Positions 40,607-49,146 of a stretch of 64,000 nucleotides of DNA are shown here, one piece after another. The stretch is from JACQLN01 sp049274895. Lineage in GTDB: Bacteria > Patescibacteriota > Minisyncoccia > JACQLN01. The notes beneath the pieces were generated by a model that ran no database searches, was not told the DNA's origin, and saw only the letters and a list, made by a program, of their open reading frames with translations. The DNA lies in the NCBI GenBank assembly GCA_049274895.1, contig JBASTM010000005.1, positions 18,830 through 82,829 of the forward strand, read 5' to 3'. The stretch's first letter is position 1. Each line of letters begins with the position of its first letter. A program made the position numbers and the translations under genes.

Positions 40607-41818
40607 ATGTCTAAGATAGCTACCTCTCAAGAAAAAATAAACGATTTTCTGGAACGGGGCGTTGCAGAAATCATCACTCGCGAGAGTGTAGCTAAAAAAC
40701 TCTCCGAAGGGAAGGTGTTAAGAATCAAGCATGGTGTGGACCCCTCGGGCACCCAACTCCACCTGGGCCACGCCGCCGTCTACCTTAAAATGCGGGACCT
40801 GCAGGAGTTGGGCCATAAAATAGTCTTTTTAATAGGCGGCTTTACCGGCCGCTTCGGCGACCCCACCCAAAAACTAGAGGCCCGAACCTTAAAATCAAAG
40901 CAAGAAACCGAATCAGCCGCCCAGGATTACCTAAAACAATTGGACCGGATACTGGATGTAAAGGAATTGGAGTTAAGAACCAACAGTGAATGGTTTGATA
41001 AGATGAATGCCGAGGATTTGCTGCGGCTAATGTCCCATTTCACCGCCGATCAGGTTTTGGAGCGCGATATGTTCCGGGAAAGGAAAAACAAAAGCGAACC
41101 GATCCAGCTCCACGAACTGGTTTACCCGGTCTTGCAAGGTTACGACTCGGTAATGTTAAAAAGCGATTTAACTGTAATCGGCAACGACCAGGTTTTTAAC
41201 GAAAGCTTCGGCCGGGATCTCCAACGCAAGAATAATCAACCGCCGCAGGACATTGTGGCCATAAAACTTTTGGTGGGTTTGGACGGTAAACAGAAAATGT
41301 CCAAAAGCTTGGGTAATTACATCGCGCTAGACGATTCCGCCGAGGATAAGTTCGGCAAGATAATGTCTTTGCCGGATAGTTTGATTGTTGATTATTTTAC
41401 ATTACTAACCCGCCGGCCAATGGCGGAAATAAAAGAGATGGCGGCGGCGCTAGCGGCTAACTCGGTAAATCCACGCGATTTTAAGATAAGGTTGGGCAAA
41501 GACATAGTTTCTTTTTTTCATTCGGCTAATGAGGCCAGCGCGGCCGCGGCCGATTTTGAAAAAACATTTTCCCAAAAAGGCACGCCGGAAAATATAGCCG
41601 AACAACAAATCAAAAAGGGTGAGTATACCTGGCTGGAGTTGGTAGCCGCCTCTGGGTTGGTAGCTTCCAAAACCGAAGCCCGGCGCTTAATTGAAGACGG
41701 CGCCGTGGACGCCGATGGCCAGACGCTTGATTCCCCCCGCCAGAAAATCAATCTAATAGCTCCAATAATATTAAAAGTGGGCAAGCACAGATTTAAGCGA
41801 ATAACGCCAGAAGATTAA
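40607..41818 (+). CDS. tyrS: Tyrosyl-tRNA synthetase
   Basis: 403 aa. It charges tRNA-Tyr. The class I motifs are HLGH (HIGH equivalent) in GTQLHLGHAAVYLKM and KMSKS in GKQKMSKSLGN; a C-terminal S4 RNA-binding domain (TWLELVAASGLVASKTEARRLIEDGAV) completes the TyrRS-TyrZ-like architecture. The ATG follows an ATTATATATTAATGACTA stretch with a -10 box and no SD. A strong terminator lies at 41828-41863. Confidence 0.96.
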   Translation: MSKIATSQEKINDFLERGVAEIITRESVAKKLSEGKVLRIKHGVDPSGTQLHLGHAAVYLKMRDLQELGHKIVFLIGGFTGRFGDPTQKLEARTLKSKQETESAAQDYLKQLDRILDVKELELRTNSEWFDKMNAEDLLRLMSHFTADQVLERDMFRERKNKSEPIQLHELVYPVLQGYDSVMLKSDLTVIGNDQVFNESFGRDLQRKNNQPPQDIVAIKLLVGLDGKQKMSKSLGNYIALDDSAEDKFGKIMSLPDSLIVDYFTLLTRRPMAEIKEMAAALAANSVNPRDFKIRLGKDIVSFFHSANEASAAAADFEKTFSQKGTPENIAEQQIKKGEYTWLELVAASGLVASKTEARRLIEDGAVDADGQTLDSPRQKINLIAPIILKVGKHRFKRITPED

Positions 41819-41827
41819 CCCACACCC

Positions 41828-41863
41828 AAAACTCCCCCCAAGGGTTACCCTGGGGGGAGTTTT
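41828..41863. terminator. Bidirectional terminator after tyrS
   Basis: AAAACTCCCCCCA pairs with TGGGGGGAGTTTT around a ten-base loop. It serves tyrS and the convergent small acidic gene. Confidence 0.9.
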
Positions 41864-41869
41864 GAATTT

Positions 41870-42031
41870 CTACTCCAGTTCTTCCTCATCCTCGTCTGCT
41901 TCATCCAAACCCAACTCCTCTTCATCCTCATCGTCTGTTTCCTCCTTTTCTTCTTTATCTAAATCATCCGGGACAACACTATCATCATCCGCCGACAAAT
42001 AATCGTCATTGTGAGTTTTAGCTTTTCTCAT
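41870..42031 (-). CDS. Very acidic 53-aa protein
   Basis: ATG 42031 opens MRKAKTHNDDYLSADDD, continues almost entirely with Asp and Glu, and ends EEELE-stop at 41870. More than half of the last 40 residues are acidic, so the protein is strongly anionic and probably disordered. Similar compositions occur in RNA polymerase accessory or DNA-mimic proteins, but nothing here identifies one. It lies between the tyrS terminator and a palindromic repeat copy (42043-42090). Composition bias makes a coding role likely. Confidence 0.55.
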   Translation of the reverse strand: MRKAKTHNDDYLSADDDSVVPDDLDKEEKEETDDEDEEELGLDEADEDEEELE

Positions 42032-42042
42032 GTTTTATTTAT

Positions 42043-42090
42043 CCAACATCTTTTTAGTGTAAAGATATTTATACTTTGAAAAGGTGCTGG
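42043..42090. repeat. Interspersed palindromic element, copy 2 (degenerate)
   Basis: The right arm AAAAGGTGCTGG matches copies 1 and 3 exactly, and the left arm CCAACATCTTTTT is degenerate. The centre GTAAAGATATTTATAC resembles the copy 3 core. Confidence 0.7.
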
Positions 42091-42175
42091 ATTTAGTTTA
42101 TACCAGAATACACAAGAGCCCCAAACCCGGTCAAGGGGGGTTATCCCCATAACCTAATTTAATGAGAGAAAAATA

Positions 42176-43672
42176 TTATTGTTGGCGGTTTAAGGATTCA
42201 AAAGCGTCATCCGAGGCCTCAAATGTGGACCTTAAGTGGACTCTACCGCTCAACGCGTCCAATATAGATTCAGCAACTTCTCCGGGGCTCATATTACTTC
42301 TTATGCTAACTTTTATCTTCTCCGCCGGCGCCGAATTATTTATAGTATCTGCAATCTCATTAATCATACCCATACTCTCATTTATATTATTTATCACCTC
42401 CTGCCGAAATGCGCCGAAGTTGGGCTTGCTGCCGTATTTATTCTCCCAACTTCCAAACTGGGTTTCCATAACTTGAACTGTTTTTAGAGTATGATCCACA
42501 TACTTCTCTATCCCGGCTCTTTCGCTTTCGGAATACTGGCCGCCAAACTCCAAATTAACTACCGTGGGGATCTCAACACCTAAGCTGGACGGGGAACGTT
42601 CAACCCCAGCATCCGGGGCCATTTTTGTTTCGGGTGAACTGCCACTTTGTCCAGCTGGTCTTTGTTCTGGAACGTTAGAACCGATACCGGTTTCACTTGA
42701 TCCAGCTTCGGCGGGCACAGTTTTGACACTGCCTAAAACGTGTTCATATAAACCTTCCAAGGTTCTAATTTCTCCATCGTAACGGCCGAAATTTTTAGTC
42801 TGAACAAACTCGGTGGCTGAAAGCAGGTTACCAAGAATATCCTCCAGCTGACCCGGAGCACTTTCCCTGGTTTGATGTATGGCCCTTAAAGCGGCTTCCT
42901 TAAAAACCACTCTTTCCCGGGCTGAAACACCTTCCATACCCTCAACCACACCCACCGCTTTATCCAAAATAGATTTCTCTAATTCTTCCAAACCCTGCTG
43001 TTGTTCGTATTGTCCCACCACCCTGTCGCCCCATCTGGCTACCTCCTGGACACGAATACTCTCACTACTCTCATGTTGAAAATTTATTTGTTCAAACTCT
43101 TTTTGCACATCCCAAATATCGTCTACCTGAATAGCATAATCGGCCGGGGTACCGCCTTTTTCATTGTATGTTTGACGTAAACCGTAAGCCAACCCCACAG
43201 CTTGTTTTTGGCTATCGGTTAAATTATCCAAAGAAATCCTCTCACCGTTCTCCATTTGAGGTAGAGCGGCCACCATAATATCCTTAAGCTCGGCGTCGTG
43301 ATTTTCACCTTCAGCCGCCCCCGCCTGGTCGGGGCTGCCTAGTTCGGCCGCGGCGGCACCCATCAACATATAGGTGCCATACCATAAAGCTTTTCTGCCA
43401 TCTATGTTTTGCCACTGGATTTTTTCTTTTAACCCGCTGCCGAGTTCACCCAACAGCCCGGCTTGGGTTTTGATGGCTTCGGCCACTTCGGTCACGGCCT
43501 TATCACCAAAAATTTTAGCGCCCCACTCGCGCAGCAAACCGCGATCCTGTTCCGGAACTTGTCCAATAACAGTCTCGGGTGTTTCTGGTTTGACCCCCGC
43601 AAGCTCCGGATTATTTTCCGGCGCCTTCCAGTCGGCGTACTGCTCTTGGGGTGAAGATTCTCTTTTGGACAT
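42176..43672 (-). CDS. Unknown cytosolic protein, Glu/Gln-rich
   Basis: 498 aa from ATG 43672 (MSKRESSPQEQ). No signal peptide; one weakly hydrophobic stretch (ALWYGTYMLMGAAAAELG). Mostly helical, charged, with a Pro/Ser-rich linker (AEAGSSETGIGSNVPEQ) near residue 330. No domain recognised. Long lone proteins of this composition are common in CPR genomes. It is a single-gene unit; the convergent or divergent neighbours give no functional hint. Confidence 0.6.
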   Translation of the reverse strand: MSKRESSPQEQYADWKAPENNPELAGVKPETPETVIGQVPEQDRGLLREWGAKIFGDKAVTEVAEAIKTQAGLLGELGSGLKEKIQWQNIDGRKALWYGTYMLMGAAAAELGSPDQAGAAEGENHDAELKDIMVAALPQMENGERISLDNLTDSQKQAVGLAYGLRQTYNEKGGTPADYAIQVDDIWDVQKEFEQINFQHESSESIRVQEVARWGDRVVGQYEQQQGLEELEKSILDKAVGVVEGMEGVSARERVVFKEAALRAIHQTRESAPGQLEDILGNLLSATEFVQTKNFGRYDGEIRTLEGLYEHVLGSVKTVPAEAGSSETGIGSNVPEQRPAGQSGSSPETKMAPDAGVERSPSSLGVEIPTVVNLEFGGQYSESERAGIEKYVDHTLKTVQVMETQFGSWENKYGSKPNFGAFRQEVINNINESMGMINEIADTINNSAPAEKIKVSIRSNMSPGEVAESILDALSGRVHLRSTFEASDDAFESLNRQQ

Positions 43673-43731
43673 ATTTTTTAATGAGTAAACCAATAATACC
43701 TATATAATATCAAACAATATAAAAAAATACA

Positions 43732-43757
43732 CCCCGCGACCTTCTTGGGTCGCGGGG
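43732..43757 (-). terminator. Rho-independent terminator
   Basis: CCCCGCGACC-CAAGAA-GGTCGCGGGG on the minus strand with a seven-base T-run, just after the stop at 43765. Confidence 0.9.
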
Positions 43758-43764
43758 GTTTTGT

Positions 43765-44646
43765 TCATCTCTCCGCTTTCTTCGGCAGTAACACCGTGGG
43801 CACCGCCATCAAACAAAGGACGGTGCCGTGTTTGTACTCGTAGTAGCCGACCGGCGTCGTGCCGACCAGTTCGGCCACCACCACACGGTCCGACTCGCGG
43901 CCTATCCGTGCCAGCATGTTTCTGGCATCCAGTCTGGCATCCAGTTTGGCGATTGCCTCGCCCATTGGGCCAGCGCCCAGGCCGACAGTGAAGGTAACCT
44001 TGCCGTCGGCGGAGGTCCAGACCTGTCGCTCGCGCTCGCGCCAGACGGGATATGATTCCCGCCAGAAGAAAAGTCTTTCTAGACCTCTTTTGTTGGCAGG
44101 AACCGTCGCCTGCTGGATGTTTTCTGTCCAGTTAGCTTCGTCCCTTGCCCGGAAAATCTGATCAAGGGTGAAGTGAGTGGCTTGAACCGATGTACGACCC
44201 TGCTCCTCCCCGGCCTCTGGCTCCGAAGGAGAAACTCCGTCTGGAGGAGGAGCTTCGTACGGCTCCTCGGACTGGGTTTCAACCATCATGCCTAAGTCAG
44301 CCGCTACTCTGACTCGGGTAATGAAGTCGGCGAACTGCAACTCCTTGACTTGCGGACTAGCGGTGTCATCCGCCAACAACTCGTCGGTGTAACCACCAAC
44401 GAGACCCATGGTCCTCTCTGCAAGAGAATCGCCATAGGCCAGCCGTAGCTCCAGATCCAGTGCTGCTAGTTCCTTGAGAACCAGCAACCGAAACTCCACT
44501 TGACGCTGGGTTTCCAGCTCGACTACATCGGAATCCAACTTTGCGAAAGCCGCCTGGGCTTCCCGGCGGACATCATCAAACTTGTCCGCGTAGACGGGGC
44601 CGAACAGGCCAATGGCCAAAATGGCCGCGAGCGTCGCGCGTAGCAT
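43765..44646 (-). CDS. Exported protein of unknown function (cassette-type gene)
   Basis: 293 aa. A signal peptide (RATLAAILAIGLFGPVYA) with a probable cleavage after YADK-like residues precedes a helical, Glu/Arg-rich domain (about 20-110), an acidic Pro-rich linker (PYEAPPPDGVSPSEPEAGEE) and a beta-rich C-terminal half. No family recognised. The ATG has AGGAGGA seven bases upstream; the promoter at 44717-44745 is close to consensus, and a strong terminator follows. A perfect ACCCAGCT/AGCTGGGT palindrome lies in the leader (about 44684-44700). GC-rich coding style. Confidence 0.7.
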   Translation of the reverse strand: MLRATLAAILAIGLFGPVYADKFDDVRREAQAAFAKLDSDVVELETQRQVEFRLLVLKELAALDLELRLAYGDSLAERTMGLVGGYTDELLADDTASPQVKELQFADFITRVRVAADLGMMVETQSEEPYEAPPPDGVSPSEPEAGEEQGRTSVQATHFTLDQIFRARDEANWTENIQQATVPANKRGLERLFFWRESYPVWRERERQVWTSADGKVTFTVGLGAGPMGEAIAKLDARLDARNMLARIGRESDRVVVAELVGTTPVGYYEYKHGTVLCLMAVPTVLLPKKAER

Positions 44647-44716
44647 GGGAAAATCCTCCTGAAAGGGTTAAGGAACTGACCTTGACCCAGCTTAGCTGGG
44701 TTGACTGTATGTTTTA

Positions 44717-44745
44717 ATTATACTCCTATCACTATAAAAAGTCAA
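44717..44745 (-). promoter_or_regulatory. Near-consensus sigma70 promoter
   Basis: TTGACT (44745-44740), 17-bp spacer, TATAAT (44722-44717) upstream of the gene at 44646. Confidence 0.85.
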
Positions 44746-44789
44746 TACCACACTCAACGGGGTCAATAACAACTAGAAAACACTAGTTT

Positions 44790-45278
44790 TTAAGCCATTA
44801 AATCAGCTATACGGCTGGAGTTAGCACAGCAAATCGCCGCCGCCAGGGCGTCGGCGGCGTCATCAGGTTGAGGGTCTTTATCCAAAGAAAGTATCAATCT
44901 GACCATCTTTTGGACGGCCTGTTTGTTGGCCCGGCCGTAAGCCGAAACCGCCTGCTTGATTTGGAGGGGTGTAAATTCGCGTATCTCCAGACCCGACTTT
45001 AATCCGGCCAAAATTATCACGCCCCTGGCCTCGCTGACTTGAGTAATGGTTTTGGCGTTTTTGAAGAAAAACAATTTTTCTATAACCAAAACTTTCGGCT
45101 TATATTTTTTAATGATTTTTATAAAAGAGTCGTGCAAAATAACAAGCCCTTTATTGTGATCGCTTTTAACTTCAACCTCCACGCAACCGTAACCTAACAA
45201 AGAAAGTTTATCTTCATCTTTTTTAATCAAACCATAGCCGGCCCGATTGGTGCCGGGGTCAACACCTAAAATAATCAT
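44790..45278 (-). CDS. ruvC: Holliday junction endonuclease RuvC
   Basis: 162 aa, normal. It resolves four-way junctions at the end of recombination. RNase H-like fold with IILGVDPGTNRAGYG (first Asp), VLVIEKLFF (Glu) and the C-terminal PDDAADALAAA with the last acidic residues. It lies 14 bp downstream of yebC, the classical yebC-ruvC pairing, while ruvA and ruvB are elsewhere in the window. Confidence 0.95.
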   Translation of the reverse strand: MIILGVDPGTNRAGYGLIKKDEDKLSLLGYGCVEVEVKSDHNKGLVILHDSFIKIIKKYKPKVLVIEKLFFFKNAKTITQVSEARGVIILAGLKSGLEIREFTPLQIKQAVSAYGRANKQAVQKMVRLILSLDKDPQPDDAADALAAAICCANSSRIADLMA

Positions 45279-45292
45279 AAGTCCTATTGGTC

Positions 45293-45838
45293 CTATTCTG
45301 TATTGGTATACACCTCCATCACATCTTCTTGATCATCTAAATCTGAAAGTAGGGCGGAGAGTTTGGATTCAGCTTCATCATTTAATTTTATGGTTTGCTT
45401 AGGCAACCACTTTATTTCCCCATTTTCGTATTTATGTTCAAAAAGCCATTTGACGCTGCCAGAACCCGACAAACTAGCCCCATTCATGGCTAAAACATGT
45501 TTTAACTCGGCCACAGTTCTGTTTTTATTGGCGGTGACAACAGTTATTAAGAGTGCCGCCCCGCCGGGCCCATAGGCCTCATAGACTACTTCTTCTATAG
45601 TCTCACCCGCCAACTGACCACTGCCTTTCTTGATGGCCCGCTCTATGTTTTCCGAGGGCATATTCTCGGCCTTGGCCTGATCCACTGCCGCCTTAAGCGA
45701 GAGATTGGTTTTGGTATCGGACCCCTTCTTGGCCGCGAGCTCAATAATTTTAGACAACTTAGAAAACAACTGACCTTTTTTAGCATCGGTTAGGCCTTTT
45801 TTTCTTTTAATTTTAGCCCACTTGCTGTGACCGGACAT
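45293..45838 (-). CDS. YebC/PmpR-like protein missing its middle domain
   Basis: 181 aa from ATG 45838 (MSGHSKWAKIKRKK), against about 246 in the family. The N-terminal and first alpha/beta parts are intact (SKLSKIIELAAKKG, YEAYGPGGAALLI, GSVKWLFE). Then the sequence jumps to PKQTIKLNDEAESKLSALLSDLDDQEDVMEVY, the normal C-terminus. About 65 residues forming the other domain are absent. YebC proteins are transcription regulators and, in some branches, help ribosomes at difficult proline motifs. Upstream partner of ruvC. Confidence 0.88.
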   Translation of the reverse strand: MSGHSKWAKIKRKKGLTDAKKGQLFSKLSKIIELAAKKGSDTKTNLSLKAAVDQAKAENMPSENIERAIKKGSGQLAGETIEEVVYEAYGPGGAALLITVVTANKNRTVAELKHVLAMNGASLSGSGSVKWLFEHKYENGEIKWLPKQTIKLNDEAESKLSALLSDLDDQEDVMEVYTNTE

Positions 45839-45890
45839 GCCAATTATGTTGAAATTTATAAGCGTAGTGAAATAAATTTCACTACAGAAT

Positions 45891-46000
45891 TGAGCATCCA
45901 GCACCTTTTCAAGGTAAAGATTATTTATACATCTAAAAGGTGCTGGATAAGGTTTTGTTGCCGCTCGCTCCGCTCGCGGACAAAGCCCTTAAGCCCTTAT
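45891..46000. repeat. Interspersed palindromic element, copy 3
   Basis: The core 45898-45946 has the same arms as copy 1 with the inner spacer inverted. The right flank (AAGGTTTTGTTGCC, GCTCGC/GCGAGC hairpin, AAGCCCTTAAG) resembles that of copy 1. It reaches the stop codon of dnaN at 45989. Confidence 0.75.
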
Positions 46001-47104
46001 CGGCATCACCAAATACAAAAAATCTTTATCTTCCGGAGATTTAATTAAGCAGGGTTTGGTCTCGTCAATAAAGTTAAAAACCACCGTGCGGCCCAAAAGA
46101 CCGGCCACACCATCCACCAAATACCTCCAATTAAATTTAACTTCCAAATCCTCTCCGGAAACATCAGCCGGAAGTTCAGCGTCATTTTCACCCAAATCGC
46201 TGTCGGCCGCATACATTGTCAACTTAGATTCTTTGCCTTTTCTAAAAGATAATTTTATGTCGCTGACCCTACTGGAAAGCAAACTAACCAGCTTTACGGT
46301 TCTCACAAAATCTTCCCTCACCAAACTGGCCGTCAAATTAAACTCTTGGGGTATCAACTTTCTATAATCAGGATACTGGCCCTCTATCAACCTGGAAACA
46401 ACTTCCACTTTGCCCAACTCAAAGCCAATTTGATTTTTTTCCACCACAATCAAAAGATCTCCTGCCATATTGGAAAATATCCTAATCACTTCGGCACAGG
46501 TCCGGGCCGGAATGATTATAGAAAATTTGGCCTCTAAATAGCGGTTGTCAAGTAAAATAATTTTTTCTCCCAATCTAAAGCTGTCGGTGGCCGCCAGCCG
46601 TAAAAAGTTCTCGCCCTGCTCTTTAGAAATAAACACACCGGTTATTTCCGGCCGGGTTTCGGAATTAGAGACAAATCCGGCGATTTGATTCAAAGATTTA
46701 GTGAATAGTTTGGTTGGTACGCCAAAACCATTTTCCTTTTTTAGAGAAGGTATGATGGGAAAATCATCGGCACTCTCGCCTTTAAGTGAAGCTCGGTAAT
46801 TACCCGAGGTAATGCTTAGTGTTTTATCCTTCTTGAGTTCCAAAATAACTTTATCGCTCACCAGAGAAGAAACTATACCACTGAAAATTCTGGCCGGCAC
46901 AGTGATCTCGCCGCTTTTTTCCACTTTGCAAGGCAACCAAGAGGTGATGCCTATTTCCAAATTAGTGGAGGATATTTTTAATCCATTCCTTTCCGTTTTT
47001 ATTAAAAAATTATTGAGTATAGGCAAAGTCAGGTGTCTGGTGACAATTTTATCGGCGTAGTCCAAAAACTCCTTTAGTTTTTCCGTATTACATAATACTT
47101 CCAT
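45989..47104 (-). CDS. dnaN: DNA polymerase III sliding clamp (beta)
   Basis: 371 aa, normal. The ring-shaped clamp tethers DNA polymerase III. Typical clamp repeats are visible (LPILNNFLIKTERNGLKISSTNLEIGI at the start of domain 1, the GVFISKEQGENFLRLAATDSFRLG region in domain 2, and LVMPIRA at the C-terminus, whose end follows the family pattern PMR). Located after dnaA in the classical origin order, separated by the 227-bp candidate origin. Its last codons touch palindromic element copy 3. Confidence 0.96.
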   Translation of the reverse strand: MEVLCNTEKLKEFLDYADKIVTRHLTLPILNNFLIKTERNGLKISSTNLEIGITSWLPCKVEKSGEITVPARIFSGIVSSLVSDKVILELKKDKTLSITSGNYRASLKGESADDFPIIPSLKKENGFGVPTKLFTKSLNQIAGFVSNSETRPEITGVFISKEQGENFLRLAATDSFRLGEKIILLDNRYLEAKFSIIIPARTCAEVIRIFSNMAGDLLIVVEKNQIGFELGKVEVVSRLIEGQYPDYRKLIPQEFNLTASLVREDFVRTVKLVSLLSSRVSDIKLSFRKGKESKLTMYAADSDLGENDAELPADVSGEDLEVKFNWRYLVDGVAGLLGRTVVFNFIDETKPCLIKSPEDKDFLYLVMPIRA

Positions 47105-47331
47105 TTTTATTTATTTAAATTTTATTAAGATTACTAAGCGACTTTATTATGTTGATAACTGGTTTTAGACCTGTGTTTTATTCAATTATTTTTTTAAATT
47201 TTTGTGGAAAACAGTCGGGATAACGCTTTGAGTTTATGGTGGCAGTTTTACAATAAAATTATTTAATGGAATATATTTTTTAATTGCCAACACTTAATCA
47301 ACATAGCTATCAACAACTTATCCATTATATA
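47105..47331. other. Candidate replication origin (oriC)
   Basis: The dnaA-dnaN gap contains DnaA-box-like nonamers: TTATCAACA (minus, 47150-47158), TTTTCCACA (minus, 47213-47221), CTATCAACA (47307-47315) and TTATCCATT (47318-47326), within very AT-rich DNA (47108-47145, 47185-47212, 47255-47285). A further TTATCCACT lies upstream of dnaA (minus, 48867-48875). Confidence 0.6.
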
Positions 47332-48714
47332 TTAAGCTTCGTATATTCTATTTCTTATAATATTTAACTCCTCTATTAAATTTTCATTGTTTTGAACTTC
47401 CTTGCCTATTTTTTCGCAAGCGTGCATCACGGTGGTGTGGTCCCGGCCGCCAAATTTATCTCCAATAAAAGGATAGGAGTTTTTTAATTCCTCGCGCATC
47501 AAATACATGCAGATTTGGCGAGGCAGCACGATTTCTCTTTTTCTAGACTGGTTTATTAAATCTTCTTCTTTAATATCGTAAAATTCGGATACCACTTTAA
47601 TTATAATCTTGGGCGTTGTTTTGGAATTGTTGGTTTGGTGGGTGGTGGCCAGTATTGCTTTCACCCGCTCTAGGGTGGTGGGTGTGTTGGCCACCCGGCA
47701 AGACATAACCACCCGGTTTAAAGCCCCTTCTAACTCGCGAATGTTTTTGGTTATATTGTTGGCAATGAAACTAAGAATATCGTCGCTTAATTCGCCTAGG
47801 TTTTTTTCTATCAACTTGGCTTTAAGTATAGCCACCCGGGTTTCGTAATCCGGCGGAGTGATGTCGGCAATCATACCCCCTTCAAACCGGCTGCGCAGCC
47901 GTTCTTCCAAAGTGGTGATGGCTTTGGGCGGGCGGTCTGAAGACAAGACAATTTGGTTGTTGTTAGCGTAAAGCTCATTAAAAATATGGAAAAACTCTTC
48001 CTGTGTTTTTTCCTTGCCGGCTATAAACTGGATATCATCCACTATTAACAGGTTGAATTTTTTATACTCCTCCTTGAATTTATCTATAGTTTTGTTGCGT
48101 ATGGAGTTTATTAGGTCTCCCAAAAACTTTTCCGAAGGCACATACCTCACTTTGTTTTTAGGATTATTTTTTATAATCTCATTACCTATGGCCTGCAAAA
48201 GGTGTGTTTTACCCAAACCCACCCCGCCGTAAATAAACAAAGGGTTGTAGGTGGAGCCGGTGTTTTTAGCCACAGCTACGGCGGCGGCATGAGCCAGTTG
48301 GTTGCCAGAACCGATAATAAAAGAGTCAAAGGTGTATCTGGAATTGAGGTTGGTTTCCCTATCCGGCATTACTGTTTCGGTCAGATTAAGTTGGTGATCG
48401 GCCAAAATCGGAACCATAACCTCTCTCTTTTTTTGGCTGGGGTGTATTTTCCTGTCCTCACTAACTAGTTGAGTTTTTATAGTGAAACGTATCTCCTTAA
48501 CATCATTGGAAAGTTTCCTTAAAGTCTTTAGGATGATCAGGTTATATTTGTCTTCCAACCAGCCCTTTATAAACAAGCTGGGTGTAGAAACCAAAACCAT
48601 GCCGTCTTTTTTGGAGACGATGGCAGTATTGCTGAACCAAGTGATAAAATTGGGCTTGGAAATGGATAGCTCAATTTCCGCCAGAGCGGTTTGCCAAAGC
48701 TCGTCTTTGTCCAT
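47332..48714 (-). CDS. dnaA: Chromosomal replication initiator DnaA
   Basis: 460 aa from ATG 48714 (MDKDELWQTALAEIE); the longer frame adds an atypical N-terminus. DnaA binds TTATCCACA-type boxes and melts oriC. Domain I (ISKPNFITWFSNT), the AAA+ domain with GGVGLGKTHLLQAIGNE, NLLIVDDIQFIAGKEKTQEE, and the C-terminal domain IV with the DnaA signature GGRDHTTVMHACEKI are all intact. Upstream of dnaN and divergent from rpmH, as around many bacterial origins. Confidence 0.97.
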   Translation of the reverse strand: MDKDELWQTALAEIELSISKPNFITWFSNTAIVSKKDGMVLVSTPSLFIKGWLEDKYNLIILKTLRKLSNDVKEIRFTIKTQLVSEDRKIHPSQKKREVMVPILADHQLNLTETVMPDRETNLNSRYTFDSFIIGSGNQLAHAAAVAVAKNTGSTYNPLFIYGGVGLGKTHLLQAIGNEIIKNNPKNKVRYVPSEKFLGDLINSIRNKTIDKFKEEYKKFNLLIVDDIQFIAGKEKTQEEFFHIFNELYANNNQIVLSSDRPPKAITTLEERLRSRFEGGMIADITPPDYETRVAILKAKLIEKNLGELSDDILSFIANNITKNIRELEGALNRVVMSCRVANTPTTLERVKAILATTHQTNNSKTTPKIIIKVVSEFYDIKEEDLINQSRKREIVLPRQICMYLMREELKNSYPFIGDKFGGRDHTTVMHACEKIGKEVQNNENLIEELNIIRNRIYEA

Positions 48715-48999
48715 TTTTTGTTTTTCTTGGTATATGTTAACTTTTGGGCCCGAGAGGAAGTGAAAGCAAACCAAAACATTGGCGGCGGCGGTGAGAAGAA
48801 CTTTCAATTCGCTGCCAATTATATCACAGTGGTACCAATAGCAAATTTAACCAAAATTATATCAAAAGTGGATAACCTGTTGAAGAGGTGTGTAATACAA
48901 TTTGCTTTATCTTTCAAATCATTACCTGTAAGCATACTTCTCTTCTAAATTGTCTAATTTTTAATTAAATAATAAATGTGATAATATAGTCCGAACATT
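48715..48999. promoter_or_regulatory. Divergent dnaA-rpmH control region
   Basis: 285 bp without genes. It holds a DnaA-box-like TTATCCACT (minus, 48867-48875), AT-rich tracts and a TAATATAG-type -10 shortly before rpmH. It may take part in origin function or dnaA autoregulation. Confidence 0.5.
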
Positions 49000-49143
49000 A
49001 TGAAAATAACCAAATATCGCCCCAAAAACAAAAAAAGAGCCAGAACTCACGGCTTCCTTAATAGGATGTCGGACGCCGCCGGCAGGAATACCCTAAAAAG
49101 AAGAAGATTAAAAGGCAGGTATAGCTTATCCGTTTCCGTTTAA
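49000..49143 (+). CDS. rpmH: Large ribosomal subunit protein L34
   Basis: 47 aa: the basic pattern KYRPKNKKRARTHGFLNRM, then LKRRRLKGRYSLSV is L34. The normal bacterial order rpmH-rnpA-yidD-yidC-jag follows. The stop is directly upstream of the rnpA start in the same reading frame. Confidence 0.96.
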   Translation: MKITKYRPKNKKRARTHGFLNRMSDAAGRNTLKRRRLKGRYSLSVSV

Positions 49144-49146
49144 GTT

